DNA of 64,000 bases from Culex pipiens pallens (Eukaryota; Arthropoda; Insecta; Diptera; Culicidae), in NCBI RefSeq assembly GCF_016801865.2, contig NC_068938.1, forward strand, positions 68,431,457 to 68,495,456. Reading direction: 5' to 3'. The translations under genes and the position numbers were made by a program. Positions 10,188 through 22,030 of the stretch are shown here, piece by piece (position 1 is the stretch's first letter; the number at the start of each line of letters is the position of its first letter). The notes beneath the pieces were generated by a model, which saw only the letters and a program-made list of their open reading frames with translations, searched no databases and was not told where the DNA came from.

Positions 10188-10578
10188 CATAAAGAAATAT
10201 TATAAAAGTAATGAAGTTGATAGAATAGAAGTGAAGGGTTAATTGTTTGATTTAATATGAGAGAGTAATTGAAATGTTAGAAGATGCACCTCAGCCCAAA
10301 ACCAAGCAAGTTCAACAATGTCACAAAGTCTATCAGTCAACTGGAGTCTTGGCTAGAGAGGGAAGCACGACTGCCGCACCAGTGACGTTGGTGGTTGATG
10401 AGTTTTTCCCTCCCCTACAGAGTGGCAAAAGATGAAAAGAGCTTTTCTTCACCATGTCGAATAATGGGGCGGATTTCCTTTTTCCGCTGGGTGGGAAAAC
10501 TTGCCAACCTTGTTGTCGGCGTTGGCAGCGGTCGTCGCGACTTTCTCGCAGAGCCAGTAAACGTGATTATCGTTTTAT

Positions 10579-10614
<36 letters not shown>

Positions 10615-11400
10615 AGGAATTTCGGGCGGCGGTAATGAATAGTGTTGGGTAGGTTGTGGGTGGTGTTCTGAGTAGTGGGTGGTGCGGTGACATTGTGATG
10701 AGGTTTTTGGCTGTTTGAGAGGGTGATGAATGCAGTGCAAAGTAGTTTTTGAGGGTGCTGCCGGAAATGATTTGCAGAAAAGCAAAAAAGCAATTATTGA
10801 AGAGAAATTGCATCAACCAAGTTTGGGTGAGATTCCAAGAAGTTGATGCAAAAATAGAGTTTGCATTTCTATGAAGTTGATGCATTCAATCATTTAGTCA
10901 CTATAGAAAACAAATTCCAAACTTAATTAGTTTAAATAATTACTACGAAATAAAGCACATTGCTGGTCGATCCTTTCATCCGTAAATCCATCAGTTTGTT
11001 ACAAAATTCTTCACCACCTGGCTCCCAAAAACCCTGCATAAATTGCTTTATCAAATGGTGGATTCAAATTAAATTTGATCTAATTACAATTATTCATGAC
11101 CACAGGGAGGAACGGTTTCACCGGAAGCTACCGACATCATCACCATCACCATCATGGAGTGAAATCCGAAACGAGTGCTTGCTGCCACATCCGGGGAACG
11201 TTTAAAAAGGTAAAAATATTCAACATCCCCCGGGACACACCCACTTTTCGTTGGTGGGAGGACCCCACCCTGTAATATAAATAGATATTTTTTGGGGCTT
11301 CGTGAAAATCCACACATTGGATATTAAATTAATACATTAATTTTCTTGTGATTTGGTTAGAATTTCAACGATATGGGAATTATTGCATTCTTTGTAAAAT
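10188..11400. other. Single-copy-looking sequence, GC-richer from 10285
   Basis: The first 97 bases after the G/T tract still contain almost no C. Beyond 10285 the composition becomes normal and moderately GC-rich, with no recognisable repeat. A small CAC/CAT-rich run lies at 11137-11155. Frames of 60-91 codons on both strands show no protein-like features. Probably intronic or intergenic unique DNA. Confidence 0.4.
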
Positions 11401-11639
11401 ATTGAGGCCAGTGCAAGTAAAAAAAATAAAATCTTCGAAATTTCAATGTAATTTCATGTTTAATCAGCTGAAATCAATTTAAAATGCATTCCCTTACGTT
11501 TAGAATCCTTTTCAACATGTTTTGGTTTATTCAAAAATCTTCAAAATCATTGATTGAATCATTGAAATATCTATGAAATTTATAATTTTTTCGAATACAA
11601 CATATAAAAAAATCTATTAGTCTTTAATATTTGGCCCAT

Positions 11640-12545
11640 TTGAAATGTTAATCTTTATTTTAAAAAAAATGAAAATTTTGTGTTCGAAAAGATCGTAAAA
11701 TTTCACGAATGTTTCATGGTATTACATTGCAAATCGGACCATTAGTTGCTGAGATATCGACATTAAAAAATGGTGGGCTGTTTGGGTGAGACTTAGAAAA
11801 CATCAATTTTCCTGTTTTCAAACCTTTGCATGGCAATATCTCAGCAACTAAGGGTCGTATCAACAAAGTTCAAAAAAGCAAAATATAGAGAAGTTTCTCA
11901 AATGTGGGCAAACATGGACACTAATTTTAAAAAATGAATAACTTCGAATATTTTCAAAAAAGTTACCTTAAAGTGACTTTAACTTGAAAATAATGCACTT
12001 TATTAAAATTTAACTAAAGTACTTTTTGATTGCAAATTCGATTCTACATCGAAAAATGGCTTTGAAATTTTTTTCGACCAATATTTCGATTTTTGAAAAA
12101 ATCAGTATTCATTCAAAAATTCATAACTCGGATTCGGTCGGATTTTTTGCATGTTCTGGAAAATTCTGAAAAGTTGGGATTTGATGTTCGCTTAAACTTA
12201 TTATAAAATAAAAAAAAATCAATAATAGTGTTTTTGGCAAATCAAGTTTTAGTGACAAAAAATAATATTAAAAATCACCAACAAAAGAAATTCCGTGTAT
12301 CATTTTTTTTCAGTGTAGTTCTTATCCATACCTACAACTTTGCGGAAGACACCAAATCGATCAGAAAATTCCTTCAAAAGACACAGATTTTTTAATTTTC
12401 ATATATCATTTTTGAATGGACAGCTGCCAAATTTGTATGGCAAATTATATGGACAAACTAATGATGCAAAATGGCTTCTTTGGGCATACCGAAGGCACCA
12501 AAAAAGTTTCACATAACTTGAAAGCTTTGGATAACGGAGGGTAAT
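11640..12545 (+). repeat. Half copy of a large fold-back repeat family
   Basis: This matches, with divergence, the repeats at 48765-49578 and the right half of 50201-51277. Shared landmarks are TTAGTTGCTGAGATATCGAC near 11750, TTTGCATGGCAATATCTCAG near 11826, and CAGCTGCCAAATTTGTATGG followed by TTCTTTGGGCATACCGAAGG (12421-12500). The copy lacks the terminal GAAATCGG...AGAGAATTGC end seen elsewhere, so it is truncated. Upstream at 11450-11560 there is a fragment of another dispersed family (AAATGCATTCCC...GTTTAGAAT). Confidence 0.7.
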
Positions 12546-13960
12546 ATTTTTTCTCCATAATAAAACGTATTGCTCTCACCTTTTGAAAGTTTGATGAATC
12601 TTTTTAAGAGCACTTCCTGTTATTTTTGGAAATGTAAATTGCATCATTTCCGGAAATTTTTAATTTACTTAAATTGTGTTTTAAGCAGAACTATTCAAGG
12701 ATAGAACCATACTCAATCATTTTCAACAGAGACTTAAAAATTATCAAACTCTCAGACATTTGCTTAGAACTCGATTCTGGGCCGATATGTATAACAGAAG
12801 GTAAATCCTGCAGGTTTATTTGGAAAGTTAACATTTCGATTGATATTAAATCCTTTACTCAGTAAGTAAGGCAAAAAAACCCGTCCAGCGTTCCATCACC
12901 GGATCTCTCCTGAATTGGCTCAATCATTCTCACTCTGGGATTCTTTCCTTCTCGCTTTGATTTCCGGCCCGAACCTGCCCCTTCGATCCTGCAGCCAATT
13001 TTTACCGTTGCTCGTAACACAACTCCCAACTCGACTCCGAGTTCCGGCCGGCATCAGTGTGCTTCCGGGCGGATCTCCCACCGGAGCAGACCGGAGTCTG
13101 GTGCAAATCTTGGTGGGAAATTCCTTGTTAAAATTCATTACATCACTTGAACTCTAATGATGGCGGCGGAGGAGCCACCAGTCGTGGACGTGGACGTGAT
13201 GTTCGAGGAAAAATTCCCGGTTGCGGTTTTTCCCTGGTCGGGATTTTCCGATGCCGAGCCGCAGTCTTTGACCGGGGGGAAAAGCAAGTCAATTCGATCC
13301 AACCGCAATCGCTGAGGTGGGGCAATTTTTCGTGGTTTGATGTATTATTTCACACTAGTGCCACCTACTTTTTTTATTTTTTCTAATAAATGCAATATTA
13401 ATCAAAAATAGTTTAGAAAAGTTTGTTTTTTTTTTCGATAATTTTAATCCAAATTTACAAATGTTTTCCATTTCATTGTAGATACTTCTTTAAAAAGTCT
13501 TCATTAAGGAAAATCAGTCAACCAACTTCGATCTACCCTTCTTTCATTCAATTCCGTTGAACCGCTTCCAAATAGCTACCGAATATTGTTCGGCAGCATG
13601 TCGATTTGTCCCAAAGCCAGAAAGTAACCATATGCCACATGTAATACAACAAGAGGGGAAAACCCCCGAACGCATTTTGTCACTCAATCACCTCCGTCAC
13701 CCTTCGTCATCTCTTTTTTTCTCCACTAAACTAACCCCTCTCAGCATTAAGGACACAATGAGCAACGGCAAAAAGGCCAACCCTTCGGCAGATTTGCAGG
13801 AATTTTCTTGCCTCATTTTCACTTTTTGCCGTCGACACTTTGTGGTTGAGCGGCCAGGACAGGACAGAGGACACAACGTCACCACTGTTGTTGATGCTGA
13901 CCGGGGTCCGGCCTCGGCAGAACCATCTGTCAACTGGCTGGGTGACTGACCGCACAGTTG
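12546..13960. other. GC-richer islands (12.89-13.33 and 13.55-13.95 kb)
   Basis: Two blocks stand out from the AT-rich surroundings and show no internal or dispersed repeats. Short frames exist on both strands (for example 12915-13157 plus and 13697-13933 minus), but none has a credible start plus splice context and I recognise no domain. They may be conserved non-coding or regulatory DNA, or exons I cannot confirm. Confidence 0.35.
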
Positions 13961-15427
13961 GAGATTATGGCCAAAAGTAAATAGTTATCTTTTGAAATGA
14001 AAATCGCAATTATATATTTTCACTTTTTTAGAATAAGATAATTGAGTAATTCTCTACATTTTCACAAATCTACTCTTCAAAGTATTTTTATAATTGGGTG
14101 AAACTTTTTCTATACATTCTTTATGTCAAAAGAAGCCATTGTGCATCAATAGTTTCTCCATGCAAGGCTCAATACAATTTTGCAGGCTGAATTCAAATAG
14201 GCTTGTGAATATACAAAAAAAAATATTTTGAGTAGGAATTTTCTCATTTGGTGGCATCGGCAAAGTTGTAGGTTATGATTAGGGCATATCAGAACAGATA
14301 ATTCCCGATTTGTTACTTGACTATTTATCATAAAAAGTGTAATTCGAAAATTTTGGATACGTTTTAGGGGACTGAAATAGACATTTTTTGAGCTTGAGTT
14401 TAGGATGATAAAAATATGGTAACGGAATTATGAATTCTTGAAAAAATATTAATTTTAGAAGAATAAATATTGTCAAGCAAAAATTCTAAAATCATATTTA
14501 GCTGCAAAAATAAATGTGCAATCGAAAACGACTCTACACATATTTTGATAAAGTAAAGCGTTTACAAGTTACAGTCATTTTAAGGTGACTGTTTAATTTT
14601 TTTTTTGGTTTTTTTTTTTGCAATTTAATCCGGTTTTTTTTCTAAAAGCTGAGAAAATTTCTTACAACTTTTATTTTTTGACTCTGTTGATCGGACTTCT
14701 GGTCGCTGAGATAATGAGTCTCCAAGCTTGAATACTGTGAAAAAAAATCTCAGTTTCATCAAATTAACCTTCATTTTTCAACCCGTGGTATCTTGGACAC
14801 TTTAGGATCGATTTTCAATGGTAAAAAAATTAAACTTTTGTGAAAAAGTATCACCCAAATAAAAAAAAATTAAAGGTTGCAAAATTGTGGAGAAGTATTA
14901 AACTTTAACGTGGTCTTGTATTCCATGAAACTATGACATTCATACAGTTTTTTATTTTCAACATTTACTGAAATACTCAACTAAAAAAAACTGTGTTTTA
15001 TCAAGTTACTTAAAAGTGAGTGTGGAATAATTAAAGTTTGTTAAATTAGGTAAATATTTAGGAATAAAAATTAGATATATATTGAATTCCTTGGTGTATT
15101 TTCGTTTTAGGGAAACATATATTTTATAAATTGAAAAACAAAAAATATTTCAACCTAAATTTTTCAATTTTATTCATTCAAGATCAAAATTCATCATTCC
15201 CATTGCATTCTATAAACAAAAATCGTTTTTTCGATGGATTGTTTTTCAATGTTCATCAAAATATTTATCAATGATTTGGCTTTCATTCAATAATAAACCA
15301 AAATATATTAAATAAAATTTCATTTAAAGTATTTAATCAGAAACGTTGAATCTTGTTGAAAACATAGCTTAATTACATATATTTATGTTTAACCGTTTTT
15401 TTGCTAACCTTAAATCTTATAAATTTC
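13961..15427. other. AT-rich sequence with a short dispersed repeat
   Basis: Largely unassigned AT-rich DNA. At 14645-14723 a block (GACTCTGTTGATCGGACTTC...GCTGAGATA) recurs at 63867-63940 in the same orientation, marking a degraded dispersed repeat. No coding signal. Confidence 0.45.
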
Positions 15428-16428
15428 CATTTTCCGTTACTCGACTGTAAAAAAATTTGGAACATGTCATTTTAAAGGAAATTTAATGTACTTTTCGAAT
15501 CTACATTGACCCAGAAGGGTCAGTTTTTCATTTAGAACAAAATTTTTCATTTTAAAATTTCGTGTTTTTTCTAACTTTGCAGGGTTATTTTTTAGAGTGT
15601 ATTGATGTTGTACAAAGTTGTAGAGCAGACAATTATTTTGATATATAAACATAAGGGGTTTGCTTGTAAACATCACGAGTTATCGCGATTTGACGAAAAA
15701 AAGTTTTGAAAAAGTTACTTTTTGCGTTTCTCTTTATTTTGTCGTCCGTGTCTGTCGCGGGTGACCATGAACGGCCATGATCGACGCCGACCAACATTTT
15801 CAAAACTTTTTTTTCGTAAAATCGCGATGACTCGTGATGATTATAAGCAAACCCCTTTTGTTTATATATCAATTTTTTTTATAATTATCTGCTCTACAAC
15901 TTTGTAGAACATTATTACACTCTAAAAAATATTACTGCAAAGTTAGAAAACACGAAATTTTAAAACTAAAAAAAATGTTCTAAATGAAAAAATGATCCAT
16001 ATGGGTCAATGTAGATTCAAAAAGTACATAAAATATCCCATAAAATGACATGTTCCAAAAAAAATTACAGTCCAGTAACGGAAAATGGCAGAGTTTTTAA
16101 AACATTTTTAATGTTTTTTTCGATGAAAAATAGTTTTTTTTCGGAATTCTGAGTATGCCATTAAGTCGGGTGTACAATTTTACATAAAAGACCTTTTGAC
16201 ACCAAATGTCTATCTCTTCACCGTTTCAGGCTGCAAATTATTGAAAAACACCTTTTTTCGCATGTTCAAAAATAGAAGGGGTCGTACTGCCCCTGCGACA
16301 CGAGACATCAAAAAACGGATTTTTGTGATCTGGGACAAAAGTTACCCCTAAGGACAAAGTTTCACGTAAATCGAAGAGGGGTCGGGGCAACTTTTCCCGA
16401 TTTCGTTTGAATTGGTAGAGAATTTCCC
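15428..16428. mobile_element. Fold-back element with truncated left arm
   Basis: 15428-16088 is a near-complete palindrome centred near 15760. Its arms run from CCATTTTCCGTTACTCGACTG through GACCCAGAAGGGTC, ACAAAGTTGTAGAGCAGA and ATCACGAGTTATCGCGAT. The right arm continues to 16428, past GGGGTCGTACTGCCCC and ending GGTAGAGAATTTCCC. The left arm lacks this outer third, so it was truncated. Parts of the same family occur at 51296-51360, 51685-51730 and 61527-62076. No reading frame of interest. Confidence 0.8.
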
Positions 16429-17879
16429 AAATATAGTGTAAAATTTTTTTTATTGAATTTAAATTCTATTTATATTATTTTAAAAAAAATAAAGGGATCC
16501 TCTAAAAGTCTCAATGTTTGAGAAGCAAGTCTCTTCAGAATGCGTTTAAAACTTTGAAATGAATAAAGATTTTTATTCTTTCACTTTAAGTTGAAGTATC
16601 TCAATAAATTTGTTCCTAATAAAGAACCTTGAATAACAACGAACTTAAATATTAAACTTTATTTACATTACTTAACTAAAACTTGCATCAACCTGAAAGT
16701 AAGTTGATACCAAAATCAGTTTTGGACAAGCATCTTAAATAAATTATGAAGCCAGTTTGAAAACAGATTTAAGATCAGGGATTTTATATCTGTTTTCAAT
16801 ATTTAATTTATTTGTTTTTTTTTATAAAACCTGTGCTGAAGAAGTTGTTAATTGTAAGTTATTTTTTTGATATATTGACGTATCTTTTTTTTTATTAAAC
16901 GAATTAATCTCTAATTTGGGAAACCAGGTTTAAAAAATTATGCATAAGAAAATTAAATTCAATTTGTGTCAACTGATAAACATTGCATTTTGACCAAAAT
17001 CAATCGAACGCAGAACTACTTTCAACCACACACACACAGCCAACCTGCGTCGAAAAACGATAGCTTGTATCGGTCATGTTTAACATAAAAATACACACTC
17101 TCACATCGACATCCTCGTCATCACCTCCCCAAACCACCCAATAAAGTACCCAAGTCAGAACCTTCTCGTACACATCTGTTCACACCGTGACCGTTTGTGT
17201 GCGTGTATGTGTGCACTGTATGTGCGACGGCAATCATCAAACTGAAACCAAAAACAGCTGGATCCTCCTCGGCCGGAATGTGAATGGTCCCTCTCTCTGT
17301 AGTAGCTTGTCAGTGTGTGTCAGTGCTGGCGAAACCTCAACCTGACTGAATGTGTGATGCTTTTCTCACTTCGGTTCACCTCAATCAGCTTTGTCACTTT
17401 AATGATACGGAATAAGGTTTCCACCCACCCTCCATTCACGCAATTGGTCTTTTTCTGTGCCAGATTTTCACCCCTCATCTGGGGCTATTTTGAGCGACTA
17501 AGGGATGCTGAATTAGAAAACCATAAATAAATTCCGTCCCAGAGTCTGGTCGAATTGTGGTCGGCACCTGGAAATACTGTCATTACCGGCAGGGGTGGGA
17601 TGAATTGAACTCGCGTGAAATTGAATGTTACTTTTGGTTAGAGATTGGAAGGCAGCAGAGCCTGGAGTGCAAATGTTGTAATATTTTGTCATGCAAGCAA
17701 GGTTAATACTGAAATATTGAACAAAAATGTATCATGTTCATTTCATTTCTAAATTTCGTTGATTTAACATTTCATGTATGAAATAACTATTCAAAGCTGA
17801 GAGGAAAGTATTTACTGGTACATACTTAATGAATCGAATACACCAACTTAAGGATAAAAAAAACCTTCAAAAAAGCTTT
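16429..17879. other. AT-rich sequence and a GC-richer island (17.0-17.65 kb)
   Basis: The AT-rich part carries no feature I can name. The island at about 17000-17650 has CA/GT-rich microsatellite-like stretches (GTGTGCGTGTATGTGTGC near 17200) and a 71-codon plus-strand frame without recognisable features. Confidence 0.35.
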
Positions 17880-18345
17880 AAAAAATTAGGCCGATGCAAA
17901 TATTTTGCAAAGTTTTTGTCAAGCCACAGTCTCAACATTTGAATGTTAAAAGTGTTTTAAAATGCATTTTAGTCTAGTTCAGTTGTTTTGCTATCATTTG
18001 TTTTCAAAAAAGGTAAGATTCGACGAATTCAAAAATCATCGAACTAATCATGGAAAATTTTCAAAAAATCAAATGATATTAAAATCAAACCAAACATGCT
18101 GTAAATGATTCTAAATGCAGGGGGATGCAATTTCAATTGGTTTCAGCTGGTTGCACTTAAATTTCCTTTGAAATTTTGATGTTTTAAAAAAAAACAAATT
18201 TGCCCCCTGATTTTTCGAGCCAACTTTGAAGGGTGGGGGGGAGACAAAACTCTAATTAAAATTTGTACCAGCCTCATATTAAAAAAATCTGTCTGTAGTA
18301 AAATAATGTTCTTTGAGAAAAAAATAACAAATAATTTGCCTTCCA
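17880..18345 (-). repeat. Dispersed repeat family F, minus-oriented copy
   Basis: Read on the minus strand this contains CTTCAAAGTTGGCTCGAAAA, then AAGTGCAACCAGCTGAAACC, then TTGCATCCCCCTGCATTTAG and AGAATCATTTACAGCATG. The same order of blocks is found plus-oriented at 21300-21540 and 35880-36010. Shorter matches exist at 11450-11560 and 21900-22030. The family has no terminal repeats that I can see and is highly diverged. Confidence 0.6.
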
Positions 18346-18746
18346 TTAGAAGGGATCAATATTAAAAAAAAAATGTTGTCATGGCTTACACACTAAAAAA
18401 AAAATGAATTTTACATTTGACTTGATCTAAACAATCATTAACGAAAACAATCAAGATATTAACGTTTACTCATTGATTTTTATCTCTAAATATCAATACT
18501 TATGATGGTAGCATACTTAAGATGATTTAAACAAATTTCTCGCAATTTTTTTTAAGTTGGATGAAAATCTTCTTTTTATTTTTTAATGTTCATGGATCCA
18601 TGAAAAAAAAAAACTCAGAAAAGAAATTCGTAAAATATGATTCTGCGCCAAAATTTTTTTTTTTATTTTGTTCTAGTGATTAGATAAGCATATAGCGTTC
18701 ATTTTCTCGTTGGTAACAGAAATTCCGGAGTATTTCAGGATTATGC
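18346..18746. other. AT-rich sequence without recognised features
   Basis: AT-rich with several A homopolymers. No frame, no inverted repeat and no match to the other families in the window. Confidence 0.4.
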
Positions 18747-18846
18747 GCAAACAACGTGGACACTTTTTTGTATGGAGCATGGACAATCGCCATACCCCCC
18801 CCCCCCCCCCCTAAAGTGTCCACGTAGTTTATGGATGGTCCCTAAG
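18747..18846. repeat. Mini-MITE end with poly-C tract
   Basis: AACGTGGACACTTTT near 18753 is mirrored by AAAGTGTCCACGTAGTTTATGG (18813-18834), followed by ATGGTCCCT. A run of 18 C sits between the arms. The right end matches the small elements at 29663-29740 and 29779-29904. The C run may vary in length. Confidence 0.65.
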
Positions 18847-19339
18847 CATTCGACAGAATTATAACAACTTTCCCTTGGTATTAAAAAAAATCACACATAA
18901 GGTATTGGGGTCCTTTTCGACCCCAAACTTTAAAAAATCCACGAAAATCCAGTTTTTGACCGATTCTGGTTCTTTTGGTAAAAAAAATGAAAGCTTAGAA
19001 CGTCCCCTTTCCGAAACCGACCTGGAAAACCGGATTTGGTCACTGTGGTCACCGGGAATCGGCTACAACCGAAAAAAGACCTTTTTGATACCCAAACTTT
19101 GGCGACCTGCATCTCCGGCAATTTTCAACCAATCAGGATGCCCCGGGTTGCATTCGACAGATACTTGTACTTTGACCACAAATATTAATATCAGGGCCAG
19201 GTGACCTACCGGTTCCGGAAATCCGGAACATCCGAAAAGTTCATGTTTGACTGTTTTTCACGTATATGTGATACCAATACTCTCATGATAGTTGAAATTG
19301 ATCCATAAAACTTACTAAAAACACAATACACGATTGCCA
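18847..19339. other. Sequence leading into the 142-bp array
   Basis: Moderately GC-rich. It includes a 109-codon plus-strand frame (18875-19204) with no recognisable domain and phrases resembling the array units (CCGGTTCCGGAAATCCGGAAC near 19210). It is probably a degenerate outer part of the same repeat. Confidence 0.4.
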
Positions 19340-19893
19340 GAACCACTCTGGAGTGTTAGTGGCCACTTCCGTGTAACCTGGAACCGGTTCCCGGGTACCC
19401 GATTAACGGCCAACTTGATTTATTTGTTGAAAACCCATCATGTTGCATATCAAACTTCATGAAATCGAAAGATATGTCCATCTTTGGTAATGTCGTTGTT
19501 CTCTGAGCCATCATGGCTAATCTGGAATTGGTTATCGGTGGCCCCTTGGGGACACTTCCGGAATATAAGAGAAACCCTATCATCCGACATATCAAACTTC
19601 ATGAAATTGAAAGATATGTCAATCTACGGTAATGCCAATGTTTGCTGACCCATCCTGGTCATTCTGGAACCGATTACCGGTGGCCCCTTGGGGACACTTC
19701 CGGAATATGAGGTAAACCCTATCATCCGATATATCAAACTTCGTGGATTTGAAAGATATGTCAATCTACGGTCATGCCGTTGTTCGCTGACCCATTCTGG
19801 CCAATCTGGAACCGGTTACTGGTGGCCCCTTGGGGACACTTCCGGAATATGAGATAAACCCTATCATCCGACATATCAAACTTCATGAAATTT
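19340..19893 (+). repeat. 142-bp tandem satellite, about 3.7 units
   Basis: The phrase GGCCCCTTGGGGACACTTCC recurs at 19540, 19682 and 19824, exactly 142 bp apart. A diverged unit stands in front (GGCCACTTCCG near 19361). Each unit also contains CATCCGACATATCAAACTTC and GAAAGATATGTCAATCT. The units are about 85-95% alike by eye. Tandem satellites of about 140 bp are known as piRNA sources in culicine mosquitoes; whether this array is related was not tested. Confidence 0.85.
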
Positions 19894-20575
19894 TATGATC
19901 GATGAGTTGTCTAGGGACAAAATGAAGATGCTTAAATCAAGAAATATTATAAAAGTGTATTAGGCTGATGTAAATATTATTTAGAAGTTTATGTCCCTCG
20001 ACACAAGTAAAGATCGCAGAGGGACCCAGTCACGAAATTCTAGCAGGGTTCTAGCATAGTTCTCACAGAGCTGGAAATTCTTACAGCATTCAAGCATAAA
20101 TGTTCCACCGTTTTAGCAGGATTCTGGTAGAACCAGCTTTGTTACAATATATCGTGACTGCGGAGAGGGGAAGTAGAGTAAAAAGTAATATTTTAAGCCA
20201 CGATTTTAAAATATAAAAGAATAAAATAATAATAATATCCTGGCCGCTGATATTTTTTTAAATATTTTGAAAGGAAAGCGTCATAAACTCTGAAAAAATG
20301 CTTCTGACCTATTTGATTTCATATTATTATTGGCTGGATTGAAGTGAGTTCGATTTGCGATGCCTTTTCGTCGGGTCGCAAAATTTTTCGCGTCCGTCGT
20401 CGGTGTGCAACAACAACAAAACCCTATCATACCATTTCAGCTCGATAAACATTGTAACTCGTCGTTCGCAACGTTAATCAGTACCTCACTAAACATCAAT
20501 CATTTAAAACTCGTAAAATCATCTCAAGTTAAAAATTGCACTGTTCAATTCTTCATTCATTAATTTCCAATGATG
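19894..20575. other. Mixed sequence before the first LINE-like 3' end
   Basis: A small match to family F (AAGTTTATGTCCCTCG near 19988) is followed by AT-rich DNA. A moderately GC-rich stretch at 20340-20570 includes CAACAACAACAAAA. No coding evidence. Confidence 0.35.
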
Positions 20576-21120
20576 TTGGTTCTATCTTTCCACAGCCGGC
20601 TGTCTAAGACTAAACCATTTCATTTAAAATTTAACAACATATAAACGGGAAATGTCTCATCCGCAGCATCCGATTGCTTGCCTTGAGAATAATATATAAT
20701 ACCTTTCAACAAACACTATGATTTTGGGTCGCATCATCATCTTCTATGATGAATCCTGATCAAGCACCCTACCCTACTAACAAATTTCCAGGTTTCTGGC
20801 GCTTGTGGGGTGTAAGCACAGAGTAAATCAGCTGCCCTAGTAGCAACCTGCGCTAACTAACATTCCCGTCCCTTAAAATCGAGATCTACAAACTGACATG
20901 GCGGGCGCCGTTGGTGGCCAATGACTGTTACCTATTCGCAACTGATCTAGCTTTAGCAATCATGGTGTTTTATCTTTTCGGCGCATTCATACATGCTGTT
21001 GATAAGGGAAACACCACTAGATCGTCGAAGCCTATAATCAGTAGTGCTGAAAGGATATTACGGTTCTGTTTAGCAACGGAGGGGCAACCATGGGTGATCT
21101 CTCATGCTCATGCTCATGCA
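20576..21120 (+). mobile_element. LINE-like 3' end, copy 1, with CTCATG tail
   Basis: This 545-bp block is about 97% identical to 25525-26075. It ends in about three CTCATG hexamers. A fixed 3' sequence plus a short hexamer tail is the pattern of several non-LTR retrotransposon clades (such as R1 or I types), or of a SINE sharing such a tail. The 75-codon frame at 20911-21138 begins at GTG and has no domain. No reverse transcriptase is present. The identity shows recent activity or recent duplication. Confidence 0.65.
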
Positions 21121-21299
21121 TTTTTTTTAATTTCCTAATTTTCTAGATAATTAAATTTCAAGAATTTCTATGGCTTTAAGATTTTTTTTAAATTTCTTGA
21201 TTCCTTCAAACTTCTTAAACATTTAAAATAATTTTTTTGAATTTCATTATTTTTTTTTGTTTCTTGGATTTTTTTCCTAAAATGTTTGGTTTCATTAAA

Positions 21300-22030
21300 A
21301 TTCTAATTTATTTTTTTATTAATTTGAAAAGTCTTTGTCACCCCTCCCTACCCCCGCCTTCAAAGTTGTCCGAAAAACCAGAAGGCAAAAAAAATTTAAA
21401 AAAAAATAGAATAATATTTTAATAGCAATTTGAGTGCAAACAGCTGAAATCAATTTAAAATGTATTCCCCTGCTAGTAGAATCATTTTTAGCATATTTGG
21501 GTAGAATTAAAAATCTTTAGAATTTTTGAAAATTTTCGGAGTTTAGTATCGCAAAAAGTTATTTTCGCTAAAATTTTTGTTTTCGTCAAGTCTTACATTT
21601 TTTGAAAACTAATTATTGCAAAACATCTAAACTTGTGTAGAATGCAAAAATAAAACTAGGCTATTTCTCATTCATTTCAATTTCCTGATTTTTGAATATT
21701 CCTAAATTTTGAAGGGTTCTTGAGGAAGCAAAACAAAATAATTTTTAAAAAGTTCATATTTATATATATTTTTTAATTTGTAATTTTTGCGTTTATTTAT
21801 AAGGATAACCTGTTAGTTTACAATTTTTTATCAGGTCAAGGAAGTAACTGTATGAAGAATATAATTTTAAAAGTAACTGTAGGAAAAACATAATTAATGG
21901 AACTTTAAGTGCAATCAAATGAAATAAATTAAAGATGCATTCCCCTGCGTTTAGAATAATTTTTGGCATGCTTGGATTAATTCAAAAATCTATAAAATTT
22001 TGTTAAATTTTCATTGTACAAAACCACAAA
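21300..22030 (+). repeat. Dispersed repeat family F, two plus-oriented pieces
   Basis: 21300-21540 holds CTTCAAAGTTGTCCGAAAAA, then GAGTGCAAACAGCTGAAATC and TGTATTCCCCTGCTAGTAG. 21900-22030 repeats the second half (GTGCAATCAAATGAAATAAA, GCATTCCCCTGCGTTTAGAA). The two lie about 470 bp apart, separated by AT-rich DNA, and match the minus-oriented copy at 17880-18345. Confidence 0.55.

Noticed and set aside
8909..10205. Open frames of 160-424 codons on both strands (FGFG, LGLG, VLVL, QTQT)
   Set aside because: They are translations of GGGTTT/GGTTTT/G tracts; every frame is open because the repeat has no stop.
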